NCBI GenBank assembly: GCA_027067055.1
Contig: JAMOMK010000131.1
Location: 1-64,000, forward strand
Reading direction: 5' to 3'
Origin: Lysobacterales bacterium
GTDB taxonomy: Bacteria > Pseudomonadota > Gammaproteobacteria > Xanthomonadales > Marinicellaceae
DNA length: 64,000 nt
Below are positions 20,605 through 29,900 of the stretch, in pieces. How positions within the stretch are numbered: position 1 is the stretch's first letter; each line of letters opens with the position of its first letter. The translations under genes and the position numbers were made by a program. Below the pieces are notes generated by a model. It had not been told where the DNA came from. It searched no databases and was given only the letters and a program-made list of their open reading frames with translations.

Positions 20605-20951
20605 TCAAGTGCTCCTTTTTTCCATGCATAGACAAATCCAATGATAAGAACAAATAAGAATACAAACATATCTGCTAATCCAAAACCACCTAAATCACCT
20701 AAGATAACTGCCCATGGAAACATGAAAGCAATCTCTAAATCGAAAATGATAAATAATATTGCCAACAAATAAAAACGCACATCAAATTTCATGTGTGCAT
20801 CATCAAATGCCTCAAAGCCACATTCATAGGCTGATGATTTTTCATCATTTGAATTTCTTGGACCTAGAATAAAGCCCACTGACAATAAAACTAAAGCAAG
20901 GCCAACGGCCACACCTAAAAACATTAATACTGGAAAATATTCAGCCAGCAT
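20595..20951 (-). CDS. nuoA: NADH-quinone oxidoreductase subunit A
   Basis: 118 aa from ATG 20951, chosen over an upstream in-frame start (20999) because [20 protein letters not shown] is the family N-terminus and an AAGGGG ribosome-binding site precedes it. It has three membrane segments, the loop [20 protein letters not shown] and [19 protein letters not shown], as in ND3. It is the first gene of the operon; the promoter should lie between it and the tRNA at 21183. Confidence 0.96.
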   Translation of the reverse strand: MLAEYFPVLMFLGVAVGLALVLLSVGFILGPRNSNDEKSSAYECGFEAFDDAHMKFDVRFYLLAILFIIFDLEIAFMFPWAVILGDLGGFGLADMFVFLFVLIIGFVYAWKKGALEWE

Positions 20952-20978
20952 AACAATACCCCTTTTACTTAAACTATA

Positions 20979-21001
20979 CGTAGGGTGGATTTCACCCACC
21001 G
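20979..21001. repeat. Short palindrome in the nuoA leader
   Basis: GTAGGGTGGATTTCACCCACC forms GGGTG-gattt-CACCC about 30 bp upstream of nuoA ATG. Similar words recur as intergenic repeats in many proteobacteria. If transcribed it would sit in the operon leader. Confidence 0.35.
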
Positions 21002-21182
21002 ATTAACACCCTTGCAAATCAAAGGCTCCTAAACAAACCTACTTTCTTTAAAACTCTCAAAACTAGCAAACAAAATTACTAATTTCATATATTTTAACCT
21101 TACTTTTTTAGTCACAACGACTAAAACTTTAGTTTTCAAAATCAGCACATGAATGTACTTTGTTTTGAGGATCTAACAATAT

Positions 21183-21267
21183 TGGTGCCGACGGCCGGAG
21201 TCGAACCGGCACAGCCTAAGCCACCACCCCCTCAAGATGGCGTGTCTACCAGTTCCACCACGTCGGC
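21183..21267 (-). tRNA. tRNA-Leu (anticodon GAG)
   Basis: 85 bp on the minus strand with the acceptor stem GCCGACG pairing with CGTCGGC, encoded CCA, D-arm GGTAGACAC, anticodon stem-loop CCATC-TTGAGGG-GGTGG, a long class-II variable arm and T-arm CCGGTTCGACTCCGG. The anticodon GAG reads CUU/CUC leucine codons. It lies between secG and nuoA in the same direction, a usual gammaproteobacterial neighbourhood. Confidence 0.96.
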
Positions 21268-21423
21268 CCTCTAGTATATGATATTAATTTATTAACACAT
21301 CATTTCCGCGTTTGGAAAAATCCAAGTATACTTATACATTCATTTTTTCAGCCTTGAGCTGATGCGTTACTAAATCAATTTAACTCACAATTTAAAATCC
21401 TTTTAGCTTGTTGCTTGCGCACT

Positions 21424-21445
21424 AAAATGCCAACCATAGCATTTT
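21424..21445 (-). terminator. Hairpin with U-run between secG and tRNA-Leu
   Basis: Perfect 7-bp stem AAAATGC/GCATTTT with an 8-base loop; the 3' arm ends in TTTT. It lies 60 bp beyond the secG stop and could limit read-through into the tRNA. The GC content of the stem is low, so efficiency is doubtful. Confidence 0.4.
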
Positions 21446-21447
21446 AA

Positions 21448-21493
21448 CATTAGCGATTATTGAATAATTGATTTTGGTCAATAATTGCTAATG
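21448..21493 (-). terminator. Long stem-loop just after secG
   Basis: The arms CATTAGCgATTATTGA and TCAATAATtGCTAATG pair at 15 of 16 positions around a 14-base loop, 12 bp past the secG stop. With the next hairpin it forms a tandem structure that may terminate or protect the secG 3' end. No strong U-run follows. Confidence 0.4.
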
Positions 21494-21505
21494 TCGATTA
21501 ATAAA

Positions 21506-22075
21506 TTAACCATCTATTGAATCTTTAGCTTTTTCCACTTTTTTTATAACTTCTTGCTTTATTTCACCTGCCTTTTCAAGTGCTTCATCTTTTAAGCCTT
21601 TTGCTTTCTCAAGTGCAGCACCTTTAATTTCTGATGCTTTTTCATTTGTTACTTCTTTAACCGCATCATTGACTGTTTCAACTGAAGGAACATCAGTTGC
21701 TTGAGTTTCAACGGCAGGAACATCACTGCCTTGTTGAGTTGAATCGCCAGCTGCGGGTGTTAGACTAGGGACATCTGATGTATTGGTATCCAGTTTACCA
21801 ATAACACCCAAGTCCACTTCACCAGTTTCTGCTGTGGTAAAATCTTTACTGGCATTAACAGCCATTAACAAACTAATGGCAAAAAACAAGAATGCTAAAA
21901 TCATGGTTGTTTTTGTTAGGAAGTTTCCTGAACCTTTAGCACCAAAAACTGTGGATGATGCACCCGATCCAAAAGCAGACCCAGCTGTAGCTCCAGCCCC
22001 TTTTTGCACCAAGATAAAGGCAATCATTGCAACAACGATTAACACGAAAACGATTAATAATAAATTAACTGACAT
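21506..22075 (-). CDS. secG: Preprotein translocase subunit SecG with long C-terminal tail
   Basis: 189 aa from ATG 22075; an upstream GTG (22087) is possible. The first 80 residues are SecG: a membrane segment, the cytosolic QKGAGATAGSAFGSGASSTV loop, then FLTKTTMILAFLFFAISLLM. It assists SecYE-driven export. The remaining 110 residues are an Asp/Ser/Pro linker and Lys/Glu/Ala-rich helical repeats (ALEKAKGLKDEALEKAGEIK), much longer than in the usual 75-110 aa SecG. It is downstream of tpiA, a common arrangement. Confidence 0.92.
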   Translation of the reverse strand: MSVNLLLIVFVLIVVAMIAFILVQKGAGATAGSAFGSGASSTVFGAKGSGNFLTKTTMILAFLFFAISLLMAVNASKDFTTAETGEVDLGVIGKLDTNTSDVPSLTPAAGDSTQQGSDVPAVETQATDVPSVETVNDAVKEVTNEKASEIKGAALEKAKGLKDEALEKAGEIKQEVIKKVEKAKDSIDG

Positions 22076-22120
22076 ACTTTTAAACACTCACTTTTTTAGG
22101 ATAATCCCTTAAATAATAAT

Positions 22121-22882
22121 TTAGGACAACTTATCCGCTTGTTGACATATCGCAAGAAAATCATTTGCGGTTAGAGAGGCTCCACCAATCAAACCACCAT
22201 CAATATCTTGCATGGAAAATAATTCTTCGGCATTACTGCCTTTTACACTGCCACCATATAGGATTGGCACAAGGGGCGCTATTGTATCACTTTTCAATGA
22301 TAAAAGAGAACGAATAAATGCATGAACTTCTTGCGCTTGTTCACTGCTTGCAGTTACACCTGTTCCAATTGCCCAAATTGGTTCATAAGCAATAACAGCA
22401 TCGGCAAATGCATCGATACCAACGAGATCAATAACGGCATTAATTTGTTCTGCAACAATCTGTTCTGTAACGCCTGACTCTCGTTGTTCTAATGTTTCAC
22501 CACAACACAATATTGGTTTTAAACCTTGTGACTGTGCTGCTTGGAACTTGCTAGCTATATCTTGGTTGCTTTCATTGAAATATTCACGTCTCTCAGAATG
22601 TCCAACCAACACTATCTGACAACCCAACTCTTTAAGCATTGTTGCAGATATTTCTCCAGTGAAAGCACCTTTCCCATGCTCACTAACTGTTTGTGCTCCA
22701 AATAATATTTTCTGACCAACCAGCTTTGATGCTTGTGATAAGTAAACAAAAGGAGGGAAAACAGCAACTTCAAAGTTTTTAGAGTCTGACAAACCATCAG
22801 CAATAGCCGAAATCAAATCATTAGTCATGGCTATAGAACCATTTAACTTCCAATTTCCTGCAACCAATAATTTTCTTGTCAT
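22121..22882 (-). CDS. tpiA: Triosephosphate isomerase
   Basis: 253 aa from ATG 22882, where MTRKLLVAGNWKLNGS begins the TIM barrel with the conserved Asn/Lys. The upstream ATG (22912) adds ten residues not seen in the family. The active-site His lies in VLVGHSERREYF, the catalytic Glu in AYEPIWAIGTG, and loop 7 reads ILYGGSVKGSNA. It interconverts glyceraldehyde-3-phosphate and dihydroxyacetone phosphate. It is followed by secG after 45 bp. Confidence 0.97.
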   Translation of the reverse strand: MTRKLLVAGNWKLNGSIAMTNDLISAIADGLSDSKNFEVAVFPPFVYLSQASKLVGQKILFGAQTVSEHGKGAFTGEISATMLKELGCQIVLVGHSERREYFNESNQDIASKFQAAQSQGLKPILCCGETLEQRESGVTEQIVAEQINAVIDLVGIDAFADAVIAYEPIWAIGTGVTASSEQAQEVHAFIRSLLSLKSDTIAPLVPILYGGSVKGSNAEELFSMQDIDGGLIGGASLTANDFLAICQQADKLS

Positions 22883-22972
22883 AACTCTACACTCACTTTT
22901 TAGCGTGCGCATTATAATACACTATTTCGCTTTATACGATATTCCCATATATTTTTTATGGAAATAAACAAT

Positions 22973-25528
22973 TTATTGTTCGCACACATACGAAACAGTC
23001 AATGGATTGGTCAATTTAGTTATTGAATGGCTTCCACTACCAAAATCAGCCACTGATGATGCATAATTTACGGAACTAGCACCGTTACAATCAAGACTAA
23101 AGTGCAGCTCACCCCATGCTTGGCTCTCAATAGAGCTCGAATCAAACCCTTGACCAAAAACACCTCCCGTAAAGATACGAACATCAGTAAAATCAACTAA
23201 CACTTGAGTGTCTTGTTGGCTAACAACACCTTGTGACCCTAATAACCACATGTGGTTGCCTTGAGCATCGTAGGTAAACCAAAAAACCACAGCATTACCA
23301 TCTTCCAAAACCTCAAGCACATAGCCTTCTCCACTTCTTGCTTCATTATACCAAGAACCCGAGACCAAACCAATTGGGCTGACTTCTGGAACCAGCAAAT
23401 CCACATGTTCGGCATGATTTAAGGCACCTTTGACAATACTAAGTTGAATAAAGTTTGTTCGTAATTTGTTACCTTGCAGATCAGTGAATAAAGCACTGGC
23501 TGTTCGCGAAACATGCTGATAACCAACAGCAGCCATTTCCACCCCACCATTAAAAACTATTTCTAATGAACCAAAAGCTTTACGCGTAATCTGGCTTGCA
23601 TCAAAAATTGCACCGAATACCCCACCACTGGTTTCATTTAATTCGGGAATAATAATTCTATTGGCTAAAAAAGAGCCAATACCAGTATACCACCTCTGAT
23701 TGCCTTCGCCATCGTATGTAAACCATTGTATCCAAACCTTATTATCAGGCAACAAATCATAAGCAAAGCCTTCACCATTTCGCGCTGGATCGAAATACAT
23801 TCCTGATGGTTGAACCGCTGGCGGATATTGTTTCCAAGGTATGGTATTTTGTTCAACCGAATAATTAACATCGGTTCCACCTGAGACTAAATTTGGTCCG
23901 TTATCATCATCATAACCTTGCCAACCACCATTTGACCAGGATGTAACAGTCATCGGATTCGCATCCAACAATTGCCCAACAAAATCACTTGTACCGAGAG
24001 AAAAATCAACAACAGCTTCTTGTGAGGCTGGCAATGTAAATTCGATAACAAAAGTGTCGTCTTTATATCGAGCATAAGAATAAAGACTATCAGACTTTTG
24101 ATTTAGCCACTTTGGATTATTAAAAGAAACGCCCGGGACATTCAGAATGTCAATTTCTGGCTGTAATGCAAAATTTGTCTGACCTGGCAGTGCAACGACT
24201 TCCTCGTTATCATTTCGAACACGCATAGGTTTATCAAAACTAACGATCAATTTATAAGATTTATTTGGCAACAATCTTTCCGCACTGTGTTCAAATAACT
24301 GGCGTGTATTATTTTCCGCAATATCCCACTGGGCATCATACAACAAAATGTCACTACCCTCTTCTACAATTTGAACACGAGAAATCGAAGGCGCTCCTGC
24401 TTGTTGATACCAAGCAACCATAAAGGATTGCGCCAATTGCTCTCTAACTCGTGCAATTTCAGACTCTGGTAAAATAAAACCATCATGCCCATTATTACCA
24501 AACCCACCATAATCCACACTTCCATTTCTAGGTTCTATTTCCAAAGTCCATGAGGGAATTTGATAAGTCGTTCCAAAATATTCATCGGTAGCTCCTACTC
24601 CCAAGTTTGCAGTGTTTGGTCTATTGATATAATTATTGCGCTCAGGAAAAGCTCTTTGGTGACTGGTAAAAGTTGATAACAAGCGGTTTTGCAGTATATT
24701 CCTTGTCAAATTACTAGTCAAAACAGAAAACAAAACTTTAGTAAATGAATGCACATCTGTATAAGCTCTTAACTCGTTTGAATCCACCAAATCCACCATA
24801 GCTAAGCGTGCGAGAGTTTCGGGCTCCGAATGAGCAGAAGCACCATGATACACAATTGAACTGAGACTAAATGACGAACGTTGTGAAGTCGCCCAATAAG
24901 GGTTGTTGTTTCTATTGAGATCAACACCTAACAAATAATCACTTTTAGAGAACAAAATCTCATCAACGTTTAACATGTTTTTACGGCGCATCCGACCATC
25001 TCTTGGGCCCTGTGAACGGCTGTACCAGTTTTGTTGAGGGTAACGCTGAGTTTGTAAAAAACCATCGACATTATTAACTGGCAATGCCATTATTGTAGTA
25101 TTTTCCAACAAATACTGGTGCAAGCCATGATCATTCGAGTTTTCATCCAATAATTCCATGATTTCAGTCAATACTTCAGGAGACTGCCATTCGCGCGCAT
25201 GAATCGTGCCATTAATCAACATAACGCCCTCTTTAACACCATAAGGTGTCAAATCGTCGCTGTCACTCAACTTATATGCCCAAATATCACGCTGGTTTCG
25301 TGTTTGGCCAACAACATAACCAGTAATATAATCATTATTCATGGCTAATGATTGGTGTTTAGCAAACAATCCTGCATAAGTTCTAAAACCATCAAAAGCC
25401 TCTGGCGTATCCACTGGAATAGGTACGGGATAACCCAAGCCCAAAGTGCCATTGTTTTCTGTCCACGAAATAATACTTTGCGCCTGAATACCGGCACTCA
25501 TAACCAATAATAGGAGTATTTTTTTCAT
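22973..25528 (-). CDS. Secreted zinc carboxypeptidase (M14) with duplicated C-terminal module
   Basis: 851 aa. Signal peptide MKKILLLLVMSAGIQAQS. M14 domain residues about 40-400: zinc ligands H110 and E113 (HAREW), H260 (DVHSF), catalytic Glu near 330 (WTLEIEP). A linker domain follows, then two homologous 110-120 aa modules around residues 590-700 and 720-840, each beginning with a Tyr-Arg-(N/S)GEG signature (DPARNGEGFAYDLL; NEARSGEGYVLEVL) and a WFTYDxxGNxxW motif. It probably trims peptides outside the cell or in the periplasm. It overlaps the upstream exported gene by 4 bp (ATGA), so the two are probably translated together. Confidence 0.9.
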   Translation of the reverse strand: MKKILLLLVMSAGIQAQSIISWTENNGTLGLGYPVPIPVDTPEAFDGFRTYAGLFAKHQSLAMNNDYITGYVVGQTRNQRDIWAYKLSDSDDLTPYGVKEGVMLINGTIHAREWQSPEVLTEIMELLDENSNDHGLHQYLLENTTIMALPVNNVDGFLQTQRYPQQNWYSRSQGPRDGRMRRKNMLNVDEILFSKSDYLLGVDLNRNNNPYWATSQRSSFSLSSIVYHGASAHSEPETLARLAMVDLVDSNELRAYTDVHSFTKVLFSVLTSNLTRNILQNRLLSTFTSHQRAFPERNNYINRPNTANLGVGATDEYFGTTYQIPSWTLEIEPRNGSVDYGGFGNNGHDGFILPESEIARVREQLAQSFMVAWYQQAGAPSISRVQIVEEGSDILLYDAQWDIAENNTRQLFEHSAERLLPNKSYKLIVSFDKPMRVRNDNEEVVALPGQTNFALQPEIDILNVPGVSFNNPKWLNQKSDSLYSYARYKDDTFVIEFTLPASQEAVVDFSLGTSDFVGQLLDANPMTVTSWSNGGWQGYDDDNGPNLVSGGTDVNYSVEQNTIPWKQYPPAVQPSGMYFDPARNGEGFAYDLLPDNKVWIQWFTYDGEGNQRWYTGIGSFLANRIIIPELNETSGGVFGAIFDASQITRKAFGSLEIVFNGGVEMAAVGYQHVSRTASALFTDLQGNKLRTNFIQLSIVKGALNHAEHVDLLVPEVSPIGLVSGSWYNEARSGEGYVLEVLEDGNAVVFWFTYDAQGNHMWLLGSQGVVSQQDTQVLVDFTDVRIFTGGVFGQGFDSSSIESQAWGELHFSLDCNGASSVNYASSVADFGSGSHSITKLTNPLTVSYVCEQ

Positions 25529-26580
25529 TTAACTTCTCCCCTTATTAAATCATTAAGAACAATTTTTGCTTCAGGTAATTGATTCAATCGCAGTAACATT
25601 TTGATATTATTTTTTAATATTTTGGAGTCAGAAACACGGTATTTAACTTTTAAACCAGAAATAAACTTAACATCTTTTGTTTGACTCAAAACAAAAACAG
25701 CACTAGAAGCCAAACTCTTATCATCAAGAGCTGACAAGACAAAATCCTTAACACCATTCTCTTTGTCAATAAAAGGAGATAAAAGCGACAAAGCAAAGCG
25801 AGAACTATGACCCTTTTCAACAGAACCCTTCAACTGTTCAACAACAAACTCATCTGCAAAAACCTGCGGTATTTTTCGCAAAAGCAATTGCTGGTTTTTG
25901 CTATCTAATGTATTCATTCGACCAGAAATCAAAAGCTTATCTTTAGTTTTTAAAGCAAAATAGACAGTAAATTGATTAAGGACTGAACCACCTGTTGAAT
26001 TATCTTGCAAATATTGGCTCACCAGCGCTTCTGTCTTATCAGAGAAGGTATCAATAGAATTTTTCAAACCCAAAAAATCAGGCATAGATAGCTTAGATTT
26101 ATTGTGAGCAAGTTGAATTAAGGCATTAATTGGATTCAGCTCAAAAGCCGATTGATAGAAACTCAGAGCATCATTGGTACGCCAAATATTTTCAATACCC
26201 AAAGCCTTGCTGCGAATAGCATAAACAGGCACCTGATGCCTGCCCTCACCATGGTATTTCATGGCTTGTGGTTGATAAGCAATCATCTGCTGCACAAAGT
26301 CATTTAAGTAAGCCTGCTTGGTATGGAAGGCAACCTCACCAAGCAAGCGATAAAGCATCGCCTCTCGATATAAAAACTGCTCTGTGTTATCAGTTGACTG
26401 AATAAGAGAAGCAATGTATTTTTGTGGGTCAGAGCTAGTAAAAAATCCTTGCTTAAAACTGATAACATCTCTATCAACAAACGACTCATCAAAGCGAACA
26501 ATCTCATCAGCACCATAAAGCTTAGCTAACAGGCAAGGCGAAAAAAATACCAATAAAAAAAGAGTTTTAAAAAACTTCAT
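25525..26580 (-). CDS. Exported helical-repeat protein of unknown function
   Basis: 351 aa from ATG 26580, where MKFFKTLFLLVFFSPCLLA is a clear signal peptide; the upstream start (26637) would bury it. The rest is helical with TPR-like pairs (for example ALSFYQSAFELNPINALIQL) and a C-terminal HEAT-like section. I do not recognise a family. Its stop overlaps the start of the M14 carboxypeptidase gene, so it may be an accessory or folding partner of that enzyme. That link is inference from gene order. Confidence 0.75.
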   Translation of the reverse strand: MKFFKTLFLLVFFSPCLLAKLYGADEIVRFDESFVDRDVISFKQGFFTSSDPQKYIASLIQSTDNTEQFLYREAMLYRLLGEVAFHTKQAYLNDFVQQMIAYQPQAMKYHGEGRHQVPVYAIRSKALGIENIWRTNDALSFYQSAFELNPINALIQLAHNKSKLSMPDFLGLKNSIDTFSDKTEALVSQYLQDNSTGGSVLNQFTVYFALKTKDKLLISGRMNTLDSKNQQLLLRKIPQVFADEFVVEQLKGSVEKGHSSRFALSLLSPFIDKENGVKDFVLSALDDKSLASSAVFVLSQTKDVKFISGLKVKYRVSDSKILKNNIKMLLRLNQLPEAKIVLNDLIRGEVK

Positions 26581-26720
26581 AGAAACACCAAATAACAAGC
26601 ACTTATAAGGATAAACAAAACCACTCGTATTATCCATAAATTACACAAATTTCACCGATGTTTGCGCAAGATAATCCCGCTCACCAGCAAATTATCTTTT
26701 GGTGGTTCATAATATGGCAG

Positions 26721-26755
26721 TATTAACCCTGCGGCATAATACCGCTGGGTTAATA
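26721..26755. other. 13-bp interrupted stem-loop of unknown role
   Basis: TATTAACCC-t-GCGG, 7-base loop, CCGC-t-GGGTTAATA: a perfect inverted repeat apart from one central T/T pair. No U-run follows on either strand, so it is not a typical intrinsic terminator. It could be an operator, an RNA structure or a small palindromic repeat. Confidence 0.45.
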
Positions 26756-26870
26756 AAGTCCATTCCCTAGAGTGGTCTTTTTTAGCTTTGAGGCTTTAGT
26801 TTGCGCCTGTTTCGCATTTTTTCCAACTGAAAACTTCAAACCTTATAATTTTATACGTATACAATATTAA

Positions 26871-26897
26871 CGAGAAAGATTAAGCCAATCTTTCTCG
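26871..26897 (-). terminator. Probable terminator of the ABC/M1 operon
   Basis: CGAGAAAGATT-aagcc-AATCTTTCTCG, an 11-bp perfect stem 14 bp beyond the M1 gene stop on the minus strand. The following bases are TTAATATT, only a weak U-tract. Confidence 0.55.
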
Positions 26898-26910
26898 TCC
26901 GTAACAACCC

Positions 26911-29900
26911 TTATTCTTCTAACAATTCAACCGCTATCATATTGTCATCCGAGTTTCGATCAATCATCTTGATATACGGATCAACACCTGCGTATTTAGG
27001 CAGTTCTTCAACCTCAAAGCTGAAGATGTTTTCACCTGTTTTAACAAATTCTTTATCAAATTTTAAAATATGTGAGTCATCTTTGGCTTTATCTGGATCA
27101 CTTGAGAAGATACCAATATCAAAATAATCATCAACTACATCTTTGGTTTCTTCACCTTTGCCATCGGCATAATATTTATCTGCTTCGATGGTTAACTCGA
27201 CTAGATAGTTGCCATTGGCTAATTTATTAGCGGTAGCCTTTTTGGTTTTTAAATCAAATAAGGTGATTTTTGCCATCACATCGTCAATAAATTTCATGTC
27301 TTTAGGTTGTGCTACTGCCTTAATGTGACGAATCAAATCTAAGGTGGTTGGGTATGGGTCTGATTTGTATTGAAACTCCTGCAAAAAATGTTTAAGTGCA
27401 GAATTAAACTTGCTTTTACCAAGTCTGTCCTTAAGTGAATACATCACAATCCCACCTTTTGGATAATGAATGTATTGTTGGTTTTCTGCTCGCATCAATG
27501 GCATTTCTTCTAATATTTCTCGACTTCTTCCTCGCAAGTACCTATCCATTTCATATTTTAAAAATTTACGCAACTGATGCTCTCCATAAGTTTCTTCAAG
27601 AACTAGGTAAGCAGAGTATTCGGCTAATGATTCTGAAAGAACGGCGGATCCTTGGACATTTGCAGGTGCTACTTGATGTCCCCACCATTGATGTCCCATT
27701 TCATGTGCTGTGACAAAAGTTACGGCATCTAGTTTGTCTTCATCGCGTAAATCAGCGATAAAACCAATGTCTTCTGAATAAGGAATAGTATTGGAAAAAC
27801 TTTGTGCAAAGGCAGCATAGCGTGGAAATTCAATAACACGAACTTGACGGTATTGATAAGGTGAAAAGGCTTGTTTAAATACATCAAGTGAAGTTTTAAC
27901 TGTATTAATCATTGTTTGCACATTTTTATTATGTGAATAATGATGATAAACCTCTATATTGATACCTTTGTAGTTTTCTTTTACCACCTCGTACTTACCA
28001 GATAAAAACGAAAAAAAGTTGTGAATCTTAGTATCCATTTTGTAGTGGAAATATCTACGTCCTTGATCTGTCCATTCTTTTTGCAAGTACCCTGGTGTTA
28101 TAGCAAACTGATCTTCGCTGGTTGAAACAATTGCTTCATAGTTGATGAAATCAGCTTCTTTTCCAAAATCCATTGTAGTATACATAGACTCATCTTCAAG
28201 CTTAGCCATGCGTTGTGGAGGTGGTAAGTTACGTTTTTTACGTTCTTGCCTATCCGTCATTTCATAACCAGTGAAGTAACCAAAGTGAGGCAATAAGGTT
28301 TGATTGTTAATAAATGAACCATTGGCAACAATTGAAAAATCAGAACCACTATCAACAAAACCTTTTGCTTGCCTAGTCACTTTAAAGGCAATTTTTTTAC
28401 TGCCACCAACTTTTATTGGTGGGTTAAAATGTAACCAGCCGACATTATAGTCCTCATCGAATTCTTTGATATTCCCACCATCAACTGTTATTTCCACTTG
28501 GCTTTTTTGATCCCAAATTATTAATTCTTTGCTAATAGGTTTATTGGTTTTATTTTTTACCAAAAAATATCCATTTGCAGTAACTTTACGTTGAGAAGGG
28601 TAAATAGCAACATTAACATTAATATCGGTGATTTTTGCAACAGGAGAGTTCTCAAACTCTTTGTAGGTTTTTTCATACTTAGCTTGTTGATCAAATTGTT
28701 CATCTGAAGTTAGATACCTATTGACGACTGCTGTATTATAATAGACGTAAGAACCCATGCTAACGAAAAGTACAGCTCCAACCATAATAGCCATTAAGCC
28801 TGTTTTTCCTAGATTGGTTGTTAATTGTGACCAACGGTATTTGAAACTGTATTCAGCACCACGGCGATAAAGCCCATACCCTAAAGTAATAAGTATAATC
28901 GTGAATCCTAGCCAATAAAAATTGTAAGCCATCAATGATTTAGTAAAGTAACCGTATTGATTCATATCACTAAAAGTAGCGGCAGGGGTATCAGCAAAAT
29001 GCCACAAGCTGTGTTCTAAACCAAGCTTGGAAAGTACAAGGGTACTAATCATATACAATACGAACAATCCCATGCCAACAAATTTGTTGGGTGCAATAAT
29101 TTGGAAAAATATGGACAAGATACAAACCATTAACGTAGGGATAAGAAAAATAACAAACAGCATCTTGAAATAAACTAAAAACTCAAAGTTTGTATAACCT
29201 TTGGTCGTTTGAAAAAACATGGTAAAGGCAATACCTAGTGCAGCTAGTGTGAATATCACTGAAAACAGTGCCAATACTTTTGGAAAATACAATGCCCAAT
29301 TGTTAGTAGGGGTTGATTCGACTATATCACCCATACCTTGTTGCCTTTCACGCCATACGGCTTCACCTGCGTAAAAAACAATAATAATCATGATTAACAA
29401 ACCAAATCCTCCGGTAATAACACTCACCATTGTGCGAGTTAAAGGCCAATTATCTGCACCAAATGCCCCCGAAGATCCAAAATATATAGAGCTTAAGTTA
29501 AACAAACTCATGATACCTAACAAAATAAAACCAGGACTTTTTATAATTTGCTTTACTTCAAAAAATGTTCGGGTTCTAAATCTACTCCATTGAGATTTTG
29601 TTGAACTTGCTGGCGTTATGGTCAATATTTCTTTGTTGAAATTACTGTCCTTTAGCGTGGTTTTCTTTTCTGCTTTTATTTTTATTGTTTTGCGAATATC
29701 TATTAAAAAATGGGTAAGAGCAATGATAATTACAGATATCGACAACCATAATATCCTATTTTGCAAAATTATTCCTTCTAAACCAACCGTTAAAGTATTC
29801 ATCTCATGTGGTGTCCAATAGCGTGTCACTTGAGAAAAAGCACGAACACCAAAAGGATCTAGCATGGCAGCCATTGTCAATAAACTTGGATCACGTAAAA

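Larger units (their letters stand above)
26581..26910. other. Intergenic region with two strong hairpins
   Basis: 330 bp between the end of the M1 peptidase gene and the exported gene, both on the minus strand. Apart from the stem-loops at 26721-26755 and 26871-26897 I see no gene or tRNA. The promoter of the exported-protein/M14 pair should be in 26581-26720. Confidence 0.5.
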
